NCBI RefSeq assembly: GCF_001187845.1
Contig: NZ_CP012160.1
Location: 1-64,000, forward strand
DNA from: Octadecabacter temperatus
GTDB lineage: Bacteria; Pseudomonadota; Alphaproteobacteria; Rhodobacterales; Rhodobacteraceae
Length of the DNA: 64,000 nucleotides
Direction of reading: 5' to 3'
Below the pieces are notes generated by a model, which was not told the origin of the DNA, searched no databases, and saw only the letters and a program-made list of their open reading frames with translations. Position numbers and translations under genes: made by a program. How positions within the stretch are numbered: position 1 is the first letter of the stretch; each line of letters opens with the position of its first letter. Positions 10,502 to 19,228 of this stretch are shown in pieces.

Positions 10502-12226
10502 ATGTCAAATGACAATAAGATTAGGCCCCCACTAACGGAACTGGATATCAACACGACTGCGGGCGGGTTCTACAATGGCTTTGCGACATCTGTCGCAGTG
10601 CCCGCTAAAATAATAATTTCTGCCCTCGTCGTTTGGGCGATTTTCTGGCCGGTTCAGTCTGGCGCAGTGCTAAACGGTTTCAACGGATTCATTCTGGGGA
10701 ACTTTGCAGCGTGGTACATTTGGGTTGTGGCGTTTTTTGTTATCGTTTGTTTTTTGCTGGCGCTTTGGCCCGCGGCTGGACGGCTCAATCTAGGGCTTGA
10801 TGGTGAGGGGCCAGAGTTCAGTAACTTCTCATGGTTCTCCATGATGTTTGGCGCCGGTATCGGTGTTGGCATGCTGACATGGGCTGTCGCCGAACCTGTG
10901 ACACACTTTCAATCCAACCCTGAAACTATCATGGGGCTCACCACGGGCGGCACCGAAGATAACATTCGGATGGCCTATAAATGGTCGTTCCTGCATTGGG
11001 GTCTTGGCGCATGGGCCTGTTATGCAATCTGCGGTCTGTCATTGGCATTCTTCAGCTACCGTCGCGGTCTGCCCCTCACGATCCGTTCTGGCCTGACCCC
11101 TTTGTTTGGTTCCAGCCTCGCGGGTATTTTGGGTCACATCATCGACATCGTAGCTGTGGTCGCGACCATTCTGGGCGTTGCACAAACGCTTGGCTTTGGC
11201 GTGGATCAGTTCGTCGCTGGCCTAACTCGGATCGGCATTGGTGGTTTGACGGATGCAGAAGGTGCCGCCTCGACATTCGGTATCATTGTCGCCCTTCTGA
11301 TCATCATGGGTGCATCCACATTGTCCGCGCTATCTGGCGTTGGCAAAGGTATCAAATGGCTGTCCAACATCAACATGGTGCTGTCCATTATCCTGCTGGG
11401 TTTCTTCATCATCTTTGGCGCGACGTTCTTTGGGTTCAATGCCATGTTCATCGGCATCTGGGATTATCTTATCGCCCTTCCAGAACTGAGCTTTAATGTC
11501 TTCCGTTCTGATGGCGTTGAAGGTTCTGAATCCTTCCTGCTGGCACAGTGGCAGGGCTGGTGGCCTGTATTCTACTGGGCTTGGTGGATCGCATTTGCAC
11601 CCTTCGTTGGTCTGTTCCTCGCACGTATTTCACGCGGCCGCACCATTCGCGAGTTCGTGCTTGGTGCGATGATCGTTCCTGCGTTGATGTGCTTTGTTTG
11701 GTTCGCATGGGCAGGCGGCACCGCCATTGACCTCGAACTCAACGGTGGCGCAAATGGCGTGATCTTTGATGCCAGCAACGGCGACAAAATCTTTGCGATG
11801 ACTAACTTTATGTTGGCGGACATCAGCGCGATTTTGTCTTGGGCGATGACTGTCATGATCGTTGTCTTGTTGATGACGTTCCTTGTGACCTCTGCTGACT
11901 CTGCTGTTTTGATCGTGAACACGATTAACGCTGCGGGCGATGAAGGTCCGAAGGCACGCCCACACATTCTGTTCTGGGGTGCGGCACTGGCGTTCGTTGT
12001 GGCCGGCTTGTTGATCTCGGGCGGAACCACAGCGATCCAAACCGCGATGGTTATTGGCGCACTGCCGTTCTCGATTGTGATGGCACTGATGGCCATTGCT
12101 TTGCTCAAAGCGGTCTACAACGACAGCCGCCGCGAACAGGCTGGTGTTCCAATGACGCACGATAAGATCGAAGGCGCGACAGGCAATGGTCTGCCTTCTG
12201 GTCTTGACGGCACGCCAGCGGAATAA
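10502..12226 (+). CDS. BCCT-family osmolyte transporter
   Basis: The 574-residue protein is a betaine/choline/carnitine-type secondary transporter with about twelve membrane segments. The glycine-rich stretch of the first repeat reads GAGIGVGM and is followed by WAVAEP. The family signature around WWIAFAPFVGLFLARISRGR is intact. I chose the ATG at 10502 because AAGGAGGA lies just upstream. Substrates of this family include glycine betaine, choline, carnitine and DMSP; I cannot choose among them. The gene is flanked by terminators and probably forms its own unit. Confidence 0.92.
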   Translation: MSNDNKIRPPLTELDINTTAGGFYNGFATSVAVPAKIIISALVVWAIFWPVQSGAVLNGFNGFILGNFAAWYIWVVAFFVIVCFLLALWPAAGRLNLGLDGEGPEFSNFSWFSMMFGAGIGVGMLTWAVAEPVTHFQSNPETIMGLTTGGTEDNIRMAYKWSFLHWGLGAWACYAICGLSLAFFSYRRGLPLTIRSGLTPLFGSSLAGILGHIIDIVAVVATILGVAQTLGFGVDQFVAGLTRIGIGGLTDAEGAASTFGIIVALLIIMGASTLSALSGVGKGIKWLSNINMVLSIILLGFFIIFGATFFGFNAMFIGIWDYLIALPELSFNVFRSDGVEGSESFLLAQWQGWWPVFYWAWWIAFAPFVGLFLARISRGRTIREFVLGAMIVPALMCFVWFAWAGGTAIDLELNGGANGVIFDASNGDKIFAMTNFMLADISAILSWAMTVMIVVLLMTFLVTSADSAVLIVNTINAAGDEGPKARPHILFWGAALAFVVAGLLISGGTTAIQTAMVIGALPFSIVMALMAIALLKAVYNDSRREQAGVPMTHDKIEGATGNGLPSGLDGTPAE

Positions 12227-12247
12227 ACACGCTAGATTACGAACCCT

Positions 12248-12279
12248 AAAAGGGCGTTGCAGTGGCGGCGCCCTTTTTC
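12248..12279 (+). terminator. Intrinsic terminator after the BCCT gene
   Basis: The arm AAAAGGGCG beginning at 12248 pairs with CGCCCTTTT at 12269-12277, followed by further T residues. Confidence 0.8.
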
Positions 12280-12338
12280 TTTGCTTCCCTCTCGGGCGCA
12301 GCCTTGATTTAACAGGGCAAGACAAAAGGAAATTCAAA

Positions 12339-13631
12339 ATGGTCGATATCGCAACACGGGTTTGGAACCACAAATGGAAGATCGACCCGATCGTCCGCTC
12401 CCTCATCGATACCGACTTTTATAAATTGCTGATGTGCCAATCGGTGTTTCGCAATAAGCCCGATACCCAAGTCACATTCTCGCTGATCAACCGCACCAAA
12501 TCCGTACGCCTCGCCGACCTCGTTGACGAGGGCGAATTACGCGAACAACTGGATCACGTCCGTTCCCTCTCGCTGTCCCGTGGCGAAAGCACATGGATGC
12601 GCGGCAACACGTTCTACGGCAAACGCTCCATGTTCTCACCTGAATTCATGGACTGGTTCGAAAACCTGCGCCTCCCGCCCTACCACCTCGAAAAACGCGA
12701 CGGCCAATACGAGCTCACATTCGAGGGCTCATGGCCCGAAGTCATGCTCTGGGAAATCCCCGCCCTCGCCATCATCATGGAACTGCGCAACCGCGCCGTG
12801 CTGGGCACCATGGGCAGGTTCGAACTCGAAGTCCTCTACGCGCGCGGCATGACCAAGCTCTGGGAGAAGGTCGAAAAACTCCGCCCCCTCGACGGCCTGC
12901 GCGTCGCGGACTTCGGCACCCGCCGCCGCCATTCCTTCCTGTGGCAAGACTGGGCCGTGCAAGCCATGCAGGAAGGGCTGGGCGATAACTTCGCTGGCAC
13001 CTCCAACTGCCTCATCGCCAAGAACCGTGACCTCGCCGCGATCGGCACCAACGCCCACGAACTGCCCATGGTCTACTCCGCCCTCGCCAAAACCGACGAG
13101 GCGCTGTTCCAAGCCCCCTATGACGTGCTGGCCGACTGGCAGGACGAACACGACGGCAACCTGCGCATCATCCTGCCCGACACCTACGGCACGCAGGGCT
13201 TCCTTGATAACGCCCCCGACTGGCTGGCCGGCTGGACGGGCATTCGCGTGGATTCCGGTGACCCCGCAACCGCCGCCGAAACCGCCATTCAATGGTGGGA
13301 ATCCCGTAATGAGGACCCGCGCGAGAAACTGGTGATCTTCTCGGACGGTCTGGACGCCGACAAAATCGTGACGCTCCACAACCAATTCAAATCCCGCTGC
13401 CAAGTCAGTTTCGGTTGGGGCACCATGCTCACCAATGACTTCAAAGGCCTGACGGAGGGCGACACCCTCGCCCCGTTCTCCCTCGTCTGCAAAGCCATAT
13501 CCGCCAACGGTTCCCCCACCGTCAAACTCAGCGACAACCCCAACAAAGCCATGGGCCCCGCCGAGGAAATCGAGCGCTATAAACGGGTGTTCGGAGTCGG
13601 GGAACAGGAACGGGTGGAGGTTGTGGTTTAG
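12339..13631 (+). CDS. pncB: Nicotinate phosphoribosyltransferase
   Basis: PncB makes nicotinate mononucleotide from nicotinate and PRPP, the step after PncA in NAD salvage. The 430-residue length and blocks such as DTDFYKLLMCQ, FGTRRRHSF and GIRVDSGDP fit the family. The ATG at 12339 follows AAAAGGA; the open frame extends upstream through the preceding terminator, so the longer form is rejected. The gene is G+C-rich with strongly biased third positions, unlike the next gene. Confidence 0.94.
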   Translation: MVDIATRVWNHKWKIDPIVRSLIDTDFYKLLMCQSVFRNKPDTQVTFSLINRTKSVRLADLVDEGELREQLDHVRSLSLSRGESTWMRGNTFYGKRSMFSPEFMDWFENLRLPPYHLEKRDGQYELTFEGSWPEVMLWEIPALAIIMELRNRAVLGTMGRFELEVLYARGMTKLWEKVEKLRPLDGLRVADFGTRRRHSFLWQDWAVQAMQEGLGDNFAGTSNCLIAKNRDLAAIGTNAHELPMVYSALAKTDEALFQAPYDVLADWQDEHDGNLRIILPDTYGTQGFLDNAPDWLAGWTGIRVDSGDPATAAETAIQWWESRNEDPREKLVIFSDGLDADKIVTLHNQFKSRCQVSFGWGTMLTNDFKGLTEGDTLAPFSLVCKAISANGSPTVKLSDNPNKAMGPAEEIERYKRVFGVGEQERVEVVV

Positions 13632-13665
13632 ATAGGCTAGCCAAAATCCAGCAAAAGGAAACACG

Positions 13666-15342
13666 ATGGCAGATGAAGTAAAACCAGTATCGACATATTC
13701 CCCGAATAAAGAAACGATAAGCCAGCTATTGTCGATGACGGAGCCTTCAATTGTTGTTCCTGATTGGCAGCGAAATTACAGTTGGAAAACTGACCAAGTT
13801 GAAACTTTCTGGAATGACCTCGTTCGCTTTTCTGAGCGACAGACTGACAAAGTAAAGACAGAGTATTTCTTGGGATCTGTTGTTATTGTTCGGACTCAAG
13901 ATGGCTTACTTAAGCTTTTAGATGGTCAGCAAAGGCTTGCCACTTCAGCCATTCTCATCTCTGTAATTCGAGACTACGTCAGCAAGCATAGCAAGGACGC
14001 GGCCGCACAACTTCAAAAGGATTACTTAGTTGGGTTCGATCACTTAGAGAACAAAACGGTTCATAAGCTCAGATTGAATATCTACGATCGGGATTTTTTC
14101 CGACAGCTTGTTCTAGATGAGAGAAACGCCGACTATAGTGAACCCGAACCGAAGATTTCATCTCACCACCTAATCTTGAACACTAGGAAGAAGTTCGAAG
14201 CTTATCTAGCCAAATTTGTAGAGGGGTTAGCGGCAGAAGATGGGGCTAAGAAAAGCCTTGGGCTTTCTCGATGCCTGCTTCGTCAAATGACCGTGATTGC
14301 AGTTCACTCAACAGACGAAGACAGCGCTGCGGATGTATTTGAAACACTCAATGATCGAGGGATTGGTCTTTCGACACCAGATTTGTTGCGAAACCTTGTT
14401 ATTCGCCGAGCACCTGAAGGCCAGGAAGATACAGTCGTTGAACTTTGGAAAGACCTGATTTCTTTTGAGAATGATGCCCAAATCCAAAACTTTCTTCGCC
14501 ACTATTGGGTGTCCCGATATGGAGATGTCAAAACCCAAAGCCTCTACCGTGAGATTAAGGGCGTAATTCTGGATAAAGACTTGGAAAGCGTTCGGTTATC
14601 GACGTCAATGAATACATCGTCAGACGTATATCGGCAAATTCTTGGCGCTAATACGTCATCGATGGCCCTCAACAAAATTCTTACTGAAGTTCTAGAGTAC
14701 GGAAGCCGTGCTAGAATCTTACTTCCTACAATCTTGGCACTAATTGAAGTTGTTGGCGCTGAAGAGGCAACAGACCCTGTGCATTTAGTTCACAACGCTT
14801 TTGTTCGTTACTCAATAATTCGAAATCTTGAAAACAGCCCCTTCGAAAGCGCCATGTATGAAGCCGCTCGTGAATTGCATGAGAAAAAAGATGTTGCAGC
14901 ATTTTGTGAAAAAATACGTGGGGTTGCTCCAGACGATGAATCTACTGAGGCCTCTTTCAGAGGGCTTTCAATCTCCCACAATGGCTCAAGACGCAATATC
15001 TTAAAGCGATTTGAGTTGAGTCTGCGGAAGACTGAAGAACTAGAAATCGCGGGAACAAAAGATGTTCACGTTGAGCATGTTTATCCTCAGAAGCCACTGG
15101 CAGGTGAGAAAATGGCGAATCATGATAGAGTTATCAACCGCATTGGCAATTTGACTTTGCTTTCAGCAAGGCTAAACCGCCAAATACAGAACGGAAATTT
15201 CGAGAGTAAGAAACCAGAGTTAGCGAAGTCAGAACTGTTAATGACACAAGAAATTGCGGTCAGAGATGATTGGAATGAAGAGGCAATCAATGAACGTCAG
15301 CACACAATGGCTTCCTTGGCGCCTGACCTCTGGCAGGTATAG
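13666..15342 (+). CDS. DUF262/DUF1524 nuclease, single-chain GmrSD-type
   Basis: The 558-residue protein has the N-terminal DUF262 motifs VPDWQRNYSW (near 32-41) and DGQQR (86-90), which resemble a ParB-like nucleotide-binding fold. The C-terminal DUF1524 His-Me finger motif is VEHVYPQ with His471, followed by NRIGNLTLL and a terminal N/F/K block. GmrS-GmrD fusions of this kind are type IV restriction enzymes that attack modified phage DNA. The gene is visibly richer in A+T than its neighbours, uses different codons, stands alone with no methylase, and follows pncB by 34 bp. It looks horizontally acquired. Confidence 0.85.
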   Translation: MADEVKPVSTYSPNKETISQLLSMTEPSIVVPDWQRNYSWKTDQVETFWNDLVRFSERQTDKVKTEYFLGSVVIVRTQDGLLKLLDGQQRLATSAILISVIRDYVSKHSKDAAAQLQKDYLVGFDHLENKTVHKLRLNIYDRDFFRQLVLDERNADYSEPEPKISSHHLILNTRKKFEAYLAKFVEGLAAEDGAKKSLGLSRCLLRQMTVIAVHSTDEDSAADVFETLNDRGIGLSTPDLLRNLVIRRAPEGQEDTVVELWKDLISFENDAQIQNFLRHYWVSRYGDVKTQSLYREIKGVILDKDLESVRLSTSMNTSSDVYRQILGANTSSMALNKILTEVLEYGSRARILLPTILALIEVVGAEEATDPVHLVHNAFVRYSIIRNLENSPFESAMYEAARELHEKKDVAAFCEKIRGVAPDDESTEASFRGLSISHNGSRRNILKRFELSLRKTEELEIAGTKDVHVEHVYPQKPLAGEKMANHDRVINRIGNLTLLSARLNRQIQNGNFESKKPELAKSELLMTQEIAVRDDWNEEAINERQHTMASLAPDLWQV

Positions 15343-15347
15343 CGCCT

Positions 15348-15764
15348 TCAATCCACCTTCCCCCTCAACGCCTTAACCTCCCCGCGTTTCTTCTTCGCAT
15401 CCACGCGTTTGCGTTTTTGGTTCTGGGATACGCGAGTCTTTACCCGTCGTTTCGGGGCCACCAGTGCGGCGCGGATCATCTCGGCCAATCGTTCCCGCGC
15501 CAACTCCCGATTGCGGGCTTGGGAACGGGTGTCCTGCACGAACACCACGATCGCGCCATCAGACGTCCACTTGCGCCCCGCCAGCCGTTTTAGCCGCGTC
15601 TTGATCGGGCCGGACAACGCAGGGGATCGCGCCGCTTCAAACCGCAGCTCAACCGCCGTGCTCACCTTATTGACGTTCTGACCACCGGGCCCAGAGGCGC
15701 GCACGAAGCTCTCCGTCAGCTCCCAATCGCTAACCTCGATATTATCGTTGATCCTCAGTCCCAT
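15348..15764 (-). CDS. arfB: Alternative ribosome-rescue factor ArfB (peptidyl-tRNA hydrolase)
   Basis: ArfB enters stalled ribosomes and hydrolyses peptidyl-tRNA. The 138-residue protein has the catalytic GGQ in SGPGGQNVNK and the long basic C-terminal tail (KRRVKTR...KKKRGE) that senses the empty mRNA channel. I chose the ATG at 15764; an in-frame TTG at 15788 is less likely. It converges with the DUF262 gene, 5 bp apart. Upstream on its strand are a short tandem repeat and a terminator. Confidence 0.92.
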   Translation of the reverse strand: MGLRINDNIEVSDWELTESFVRASGPGGQNVNKVSTAVELRFEAARSPALSGPIKTRLKRLAGRKWTSDGAIVVFVQDTRSQARNRELARERLAEMIRAALVAPKRRVKTRVSQNQKRKRVDAKKKRGEVKALRGKVD

Positions 15765-15793
15765 AGGGGCCCGCCCGTTTTGCTGCAAGAAAT

Positions 15794-15849
15794 CTGTATA
15801 TACGGGATATATACGGGATATATACGGCTTCTATACGGAATCTATACAC
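15794..15849. repeat. Five-unit ~11-bp tandem repeat upstream of arfB
   Basis: Units of the type ATATATACGGG recur with an 11-bp period, three nearly exact (to about 15827) and two degraded (CTTCTATACGG, AATCTATACAC). One helical turn per unit would place each copy on the same DNA face. It lies 30-85 bp upstream of the arfB ATG. Protein binding is a guess. Confidence 0.6.
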
Positions 15850-15864
15850 GAAAAACCCATTAAA

Positions 15865-15893
15865 AAGGGCCGCCTCGTGTGAGTACGGCCCTT
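15865..15893 (-). terminator. Intrinsic terminator upstream of arfB
   Basis: AAGGGCCG at 15865-15872 pairs with CGGCCCTT at 15886-15893. On the minus strand the hairpin is followed by TTTTTAA, so it ends a transcript coming from the queT-side region before arfB. Confidence 0.75.
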
Positions 15894-15902
15894 CGAAAGT
15901 TC

Positions 15903-16030
15903 AGGAGGTGTCGCCGGTTAGAGACGTCTCACCTATGCATTTACATGCCCAAGGGCTGCCCTAGACACATGCCTCCACAGTTGTCCCGACACACGCTTCC
16001 ACTATCTTTCTAGACACTGGTACACCTCCT
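15903..16030 (-). other. Structured intergenic region with Shine-Dalgarno-sequestering inverted repeat
   Basis: The 332-bp gap before the transporter gene is not empty. AGGAGGTGT (15903-15911) and ACACCTCCT (16022-16030) are complementary. On the minus strand the second copy is the Shine-Dalgarno sequence of a short ORF, and the first could hide it. A perfect 10-bp palindrome GAGACGTCTC lies at 15921-15930, and the unit ends in a terminator. It could be a leader or small RNA. Confidence 0.45.
15961..16017 (-). CDS. Possible 18-residue peptide with duplicated VEACV motif
   Basis: A GTG at 16017 follows AAGGAGG with 7-nt spacing and opens an 18-codon frame ending in TAG. The peptide contains VEACV twice, encoded by two similar 15-bp blocks (GTGGARGCRTGTGTC). 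GTGTCTAG occurs at the start and again at the end. The ribosome binding site is one of the strongest in the region and can pair with a downstream copy of its complement. I do not recognise the peptide. It may be a regulatory leader peptide or a real small protein. Confidence 0.4.
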   Translation of the reverse strand: MSRKIVEACVGTTVEACV

Positions 16031-16096
16031 TTTCTGTTTCTGATGGTGATAGCAAAGCACAACATCTTGGGATCACCAAACAAAAAATGACGAGGG

Positions 16097-16738
16097 TTAG
16101 GGATTTCGTTGCAAACGTCCCACAATCAAGCGGAACGGAACGAGGGCGAGTAAGGCGATAGCGATCTTAACCAGCCAGTCCACAAAGGCCGTACCGACCC
16201 AACGTGTGGCGTCAAACCCAAACGGCGTGGCGACGACTTCGTTAAAGAAGTCCGTGTTATGATCCGCCCCAAGAAGCCCAACAGCCCCAGCCGAAAACGC
16301 AATCGTAAAGAACAAAGCCGTATCAACCGCCGAACCCACAAAACTAGACGCAAGCGGAGCGCGCCACCAATGGCCATCGCGAAGCTTGGAAAAGATAGCC
16401 ACATCAAGGAGTTGCGCCGTCAAGAATGCAACGCCAGACCCGATGGCAACACGAAGTGTTACAGCAGGTGCAAGGAACGGATCATCGGCCGTGCCTAGGT
16501 TTACGCTAAATTGGCTGCCGATAAGCGAACACAGGATACCAACCACAAAGCCCGTAAAAACCACTTTACGGGCGGTTTGTGCCCCATAGAGGCGGTTCGT
16601 GACGTCCGTCACAAGGAATGCGATTGGATAAGTAAATGCACCCCAAGTCAGCCAATCGCCAACGAAGAATTGCACAAGAATGTTAGATGCCACCACAACG
16701 ATGGCCATGGCGAGAACGCCTGGAAGTATTTTGGTCAT
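16097..16738 (-). CDS. Queuosine precursor transporter (YhhQ/VUT family)
   Basis: The 213-residue membrane protein has six or so hydrophobic segments. Its blocks YPIAFLVTDVTNRLYG and SFVGSAVDTALFF are typical of YhhQ, which imports 7-cyano/7-aminomethyl-deazaguanine for queuosine tRNA modification. I chose the ATG at 16738 rather than the in-frame TTG at 16759. No queuosine synthesis genes are adjacent, in keeping with a salvage role. Confidence 0.88.
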   Translation of the reverse strand: MTKILPGVLAMAIVVVASNILVQFFVGDWLTWGAFTYPIAFLVTDVTNRLYGAQTARKVVFTGFVVGILCSLIGSQFSVNLGTADDPFLAPAVTLRVAIGSGVAFLTAQLLDVAIFSKLRDGHWWRAPLASSFVGSAVDTALFFTIAFSAGAVGLLGADHNTDFFNEVVATPFGFDATRWVGTAFVDWLVKIAIALLALVPFRLIVGRLQRNP

Positions 16739-16792
16739 TTTATCAATCCGTTTTGACAAGGTAGTCGGACACTTGGCCCTTCAGAATAAAGG

Positions 16793-16823
16793 ACGCCGCC
16801 CTAATGGGGGGCGGCGTTTCTTT
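16793..16823. terminator. Hairpin between mepA and the queuosine transporter
   Basis: ACGCCGCCC at 16793-16801 pairs with GGGCGGCGT at 16809-16817. T residues flank it on the plus strand. It most likely ends the mepA transcript, although the U-tract on that strand is weak. Confidence 0.6.
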
Positions 16824-16841
16824 TGTCAAACGGTCTGTGTC

Positions 16842-17801
16842 TTATTCGCTTTCCGCGACGGCTAAACATTGTCCGGGTAGTCGCGCCATTGTCACAGGAC
16901 CGCGTGGGGTGCTGGGGGTCGCGTTCGGGTTTGGCGGCGGTGGGTTCAGGATATTGTTGACCCAAGTTTGCGCATCAGCACAGCCATCACCCGCTGGTGG
17001 CGGCGCTTGGTCTTCGCATCCAGTGGCCCCAGCAGGGCAGCGTAAACGGACGTGGAAATGGTAATGGTGCCCGTACCAAGGGCGAATGCGGTTCAGCCAG
17101 GCACGATCACCAGTTTCCCAATTGCACATCGCAACTTTTGCACCCGGAAATACGAAAATCCGTGCGGTGCGCGGGTCGCTAGCAGCGGCGCGCAGCAGTT
17201 GCATATGCTCTTCGGTCCAGCTTGAATTCGTGAACGCACCACGTTCGCGGCGCATAGAGATCGAGGACAGATTTTCGCGTTCTTGTCGCGTCAGGTCCAA
17301 ACGGTCTGGTTGCAGCATCCAGATATCGATGTCCAAGCCAGATTGGTGGCTGGCATGCCCAGTCAACATCGGGCCGCCACGTGGTTGACTCATATCGCCG
17401 ACGTAAAGACCTTCCCAACCATCCAGTGTCGCAGCAAAACGGCTCAGGTCTTGTACGTAATCAACGGTGTTCGGCTGCGCCCAGTTGCGATTGCGCGACA
17501 AGCGCATCGCTTGCCAAGTCGGGCCTGTTTCTGGAAGCTGCACAGCTCCAGCCTGACAACCACGTGCGTATCCACCAAACGGTTCGGAGCGTTGATCGGA
17601 CGCTGTCGGAATGTATCCGAACACCTCTTTTGCAGAGCGATTGTCGTTGGCATTTTGCGTGGACATAACAGCGGCAGGGGATGTTGTATTGCCCGGCACA
17701 TCGCTGCGTTGCACGTCTGAATTGCGGCAGCTTGCGGTCAACGCAAGCGCGGCAATCGTCAGGCCAAGTTTGAAAATACGCGTTCTGGTCAGGTTTCCCA
17801 T
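16842..17801 (-). CDS. mepA: Penicillin-insensitive murein endopeptidase MepA
   Basis: MepA is a periplasmic zinc endopeptidase that cleaves D-Ala-DAP cross-links in peptidoglycan. The 319-residue protein has an N-terminal hydrophobic signal ending LTASC, a possible lipobox. The zinc motifs are GHASHQSGLDID and, near the C-terminus, HHYHFHVRL. The proline-rich tail is not conserved. The ATG at 17801 follows AAGGAGA; a longer form to 17831 would overlap the next gene more deeply. It overlaps the MFS gene by 13 bp, suggesting coupling. Confidence 0.9.
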   Translation of the reverse strand: MGNLTRTRIFKLGLTIAALALTASCRNSDVQRSDVPGNTTSPAAVMSTQNANDNRSAKEVFGYIPTASDQRSEPFGGYARGCQAGAVQLPETGPTWQAMRLSRNRNWAQPNTVDYVQDLSRFAATLDGWEGLYVGDMSQPRGGPMLTGHASHQSGLDIDIWMLQPDRLDLTRQERENLSSISMRRERGAFTNSSWTEEHMQLLRAAASDPRTARIFVFPGAKVAMCNWETGDRAWLNRIRPWYGHHYHFHVRLRCPAGATGCEDQAPPPAGDGCADAQTWVNNILNPPPPNPNATPSTPRGPVTMARLPGQCLAVAESE

Positions 17802-19165
17802 TCGTCCCGATCTCCTTCTGGCTTTACCCATCTTAACAAAAACAACCCCGCGAGGAAAAGGAAGATAACGGGGAGGAAGCCCAATTGGTTGTTACTGGTC
17901 AAATACGTGAACAGCGTAATGAACGCCGGCGCTAGAAATGCTGTGGCTTTCCCAGACAATGCGAACAAACCGAACGCTTCAGCGGGGCGGTCAGGGTGGG
18001 TATGGCGGACCATCATGGATCGGCTGGATGCGTACACCGCGCCCCCAGCGCCCCCGATAACTGCGCCACAGACAAAGAAGATAGTGTCTGGAAGGGACGA
18101 CCCTTCGGCCAGTGGCATTCCAAACAGCTGCTCACGCGACATGCCGACGATGATGATGCTTACGACGATCAGTGCCCAAACAGATATTCGAATTACTGGC
18201 TTTGGGCCCATCCGTTGGTCTGCCTTCCCAGCAAGCCATGTGGTGATCGCCGCAGCGATTGCCGCGATTATGCCGAAGATGCCGATGTCGATTGTCTGCC
18301 AGTCCAGCACCAAGGCCGCATAAACGCCGCCAAATGCATAAAGCGCGTTCAGTGCGTCACGGTAAAACATGGATCCGATCAGGAAGTTCAACAGGCTTTT
18401 GCGGTCTTTAACAGACTTCAACGTTTCCCAAAGCTCTCCGGAGACGGCACCGATACTGGTCGGCTTGCCGCCAAGTTTCGGATCGTCACGTACCCATAGC
18501 CAAAACGGGATCATAAAGATCGCGAACCAAATCGCGATGAACGGTCCAACGGACCGCGTGCCTTCTCGCATTTCAGGGTCCAGCCCAAACAACGGAGCAG
18601 TCCCCAATAAGGTAACACCTTGATCGTTTTCGGCGAGAAGCAACAGCATGATGAACAGCGCGCTTACGCCGCCCCAATACCCGAACGCCGCGCCCGATCC
18701 GCTGATCCGCCCGATTTCTTCTTTGCTGCCAAGGCTCGGTAAAATCGCGTTCGTGAAGTTCAGCGCACTCTCTGCGGCGAAGAACCCGACATAGAAGACC
18801 ACCAGTATCCACATGACATTCGCACCATCCGGCGTCAGCCCCCACAGCATCGCGGTGGCAACCACATAGATGATTGAAAAGAACGCAATCCACGGCATCT
18901 TGCGCCCTGAATTGTCAGCAAACGCACCAAGGAACGGTGCGGTAAATGCGATGAATAGACCAGCAACTGTTTGCCCGCCTGACCAAAGGCTTTGCGCATT
19001 CGCTTTCGCTGCTTCGGCATCCGATCCGTTGGACAGGAAGTATTCCGCAGCGGTGACTGCAAAATATGGGCCGAAAATAAAGGTTAAACCCAGCGTGTAA
19101 AACGGCTGCGATGCCCAATCAAAGGCCATCCAGCCCCAAATACGTTTCTTGGATACAGTAGACAT
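17789..19165 (-). CDS. MFS transporter, UMF1/Atg22-like
   Basis: The 458-residue integral membrane protein has about twelve hydrophobic segments and starts with the block WMAFDWASQPFYTLGLTF, typical of the UMF1 (Atg22-like) branch of the major facilitator superfamily. The substrate is unknown. The ATG at 19165 follows GGGAGCGCGA; 13 upstream in-frame residues are dropped. It overlaps mepA at its 3' end. Confidence 0.87.
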   Translation of the reverse strand: MSTVSKKRIWGWMAFDWASQPFYTLGLTFIFGPYFAVTAAEYFLSNGSDAEAAKANAQSLWSGGQTVAGLFIAFTAPFLGAFADNSGRKMPWIAFFSIIYVVATAMLWGLTPDGANVMWILVVFYVGFFAAESALNFTNAILPSLGSKEEIGRISGSGAAFGYWGGVSALFIMLLLLAENDQGVTLLGTAPLFGLDPEMREGTRSVGPFIAIWFAIFMIPFWLWVRDDPKLGGKPTSIGAVSGELWETLKSVKDRKSLLNFLIGSMFYRDALNALYAFGGVYAALVLDWQTIDIGIFGIIAAIAAAITTWLAGKADQRMGPKPVIRISVWALIVVSIIIVGMSREQLFGMPLAEGSSLPDTIFFVCGAVIGGAGGAVYASSRSMMVRHTHPDRPAEAFGLFALSGKATAFLAPAFITLFTYLTSNNQLGFLPVIFLFLAGLFLLRWVKPEGDRDEWET

Positions 19166-19228
19166 TCGCGCTCCCTTATTCCCTGAAACAGATAAGACAG
19201 GCAAAGGCGTGGTCTGGCAATGGTCGCG

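Noticed and set aside
12729..13664. 311-codon antisense frame in pncB
   Set aside because: Gly/Val/Phe-rich shadow caused by extreme third-position G+C in pncB.
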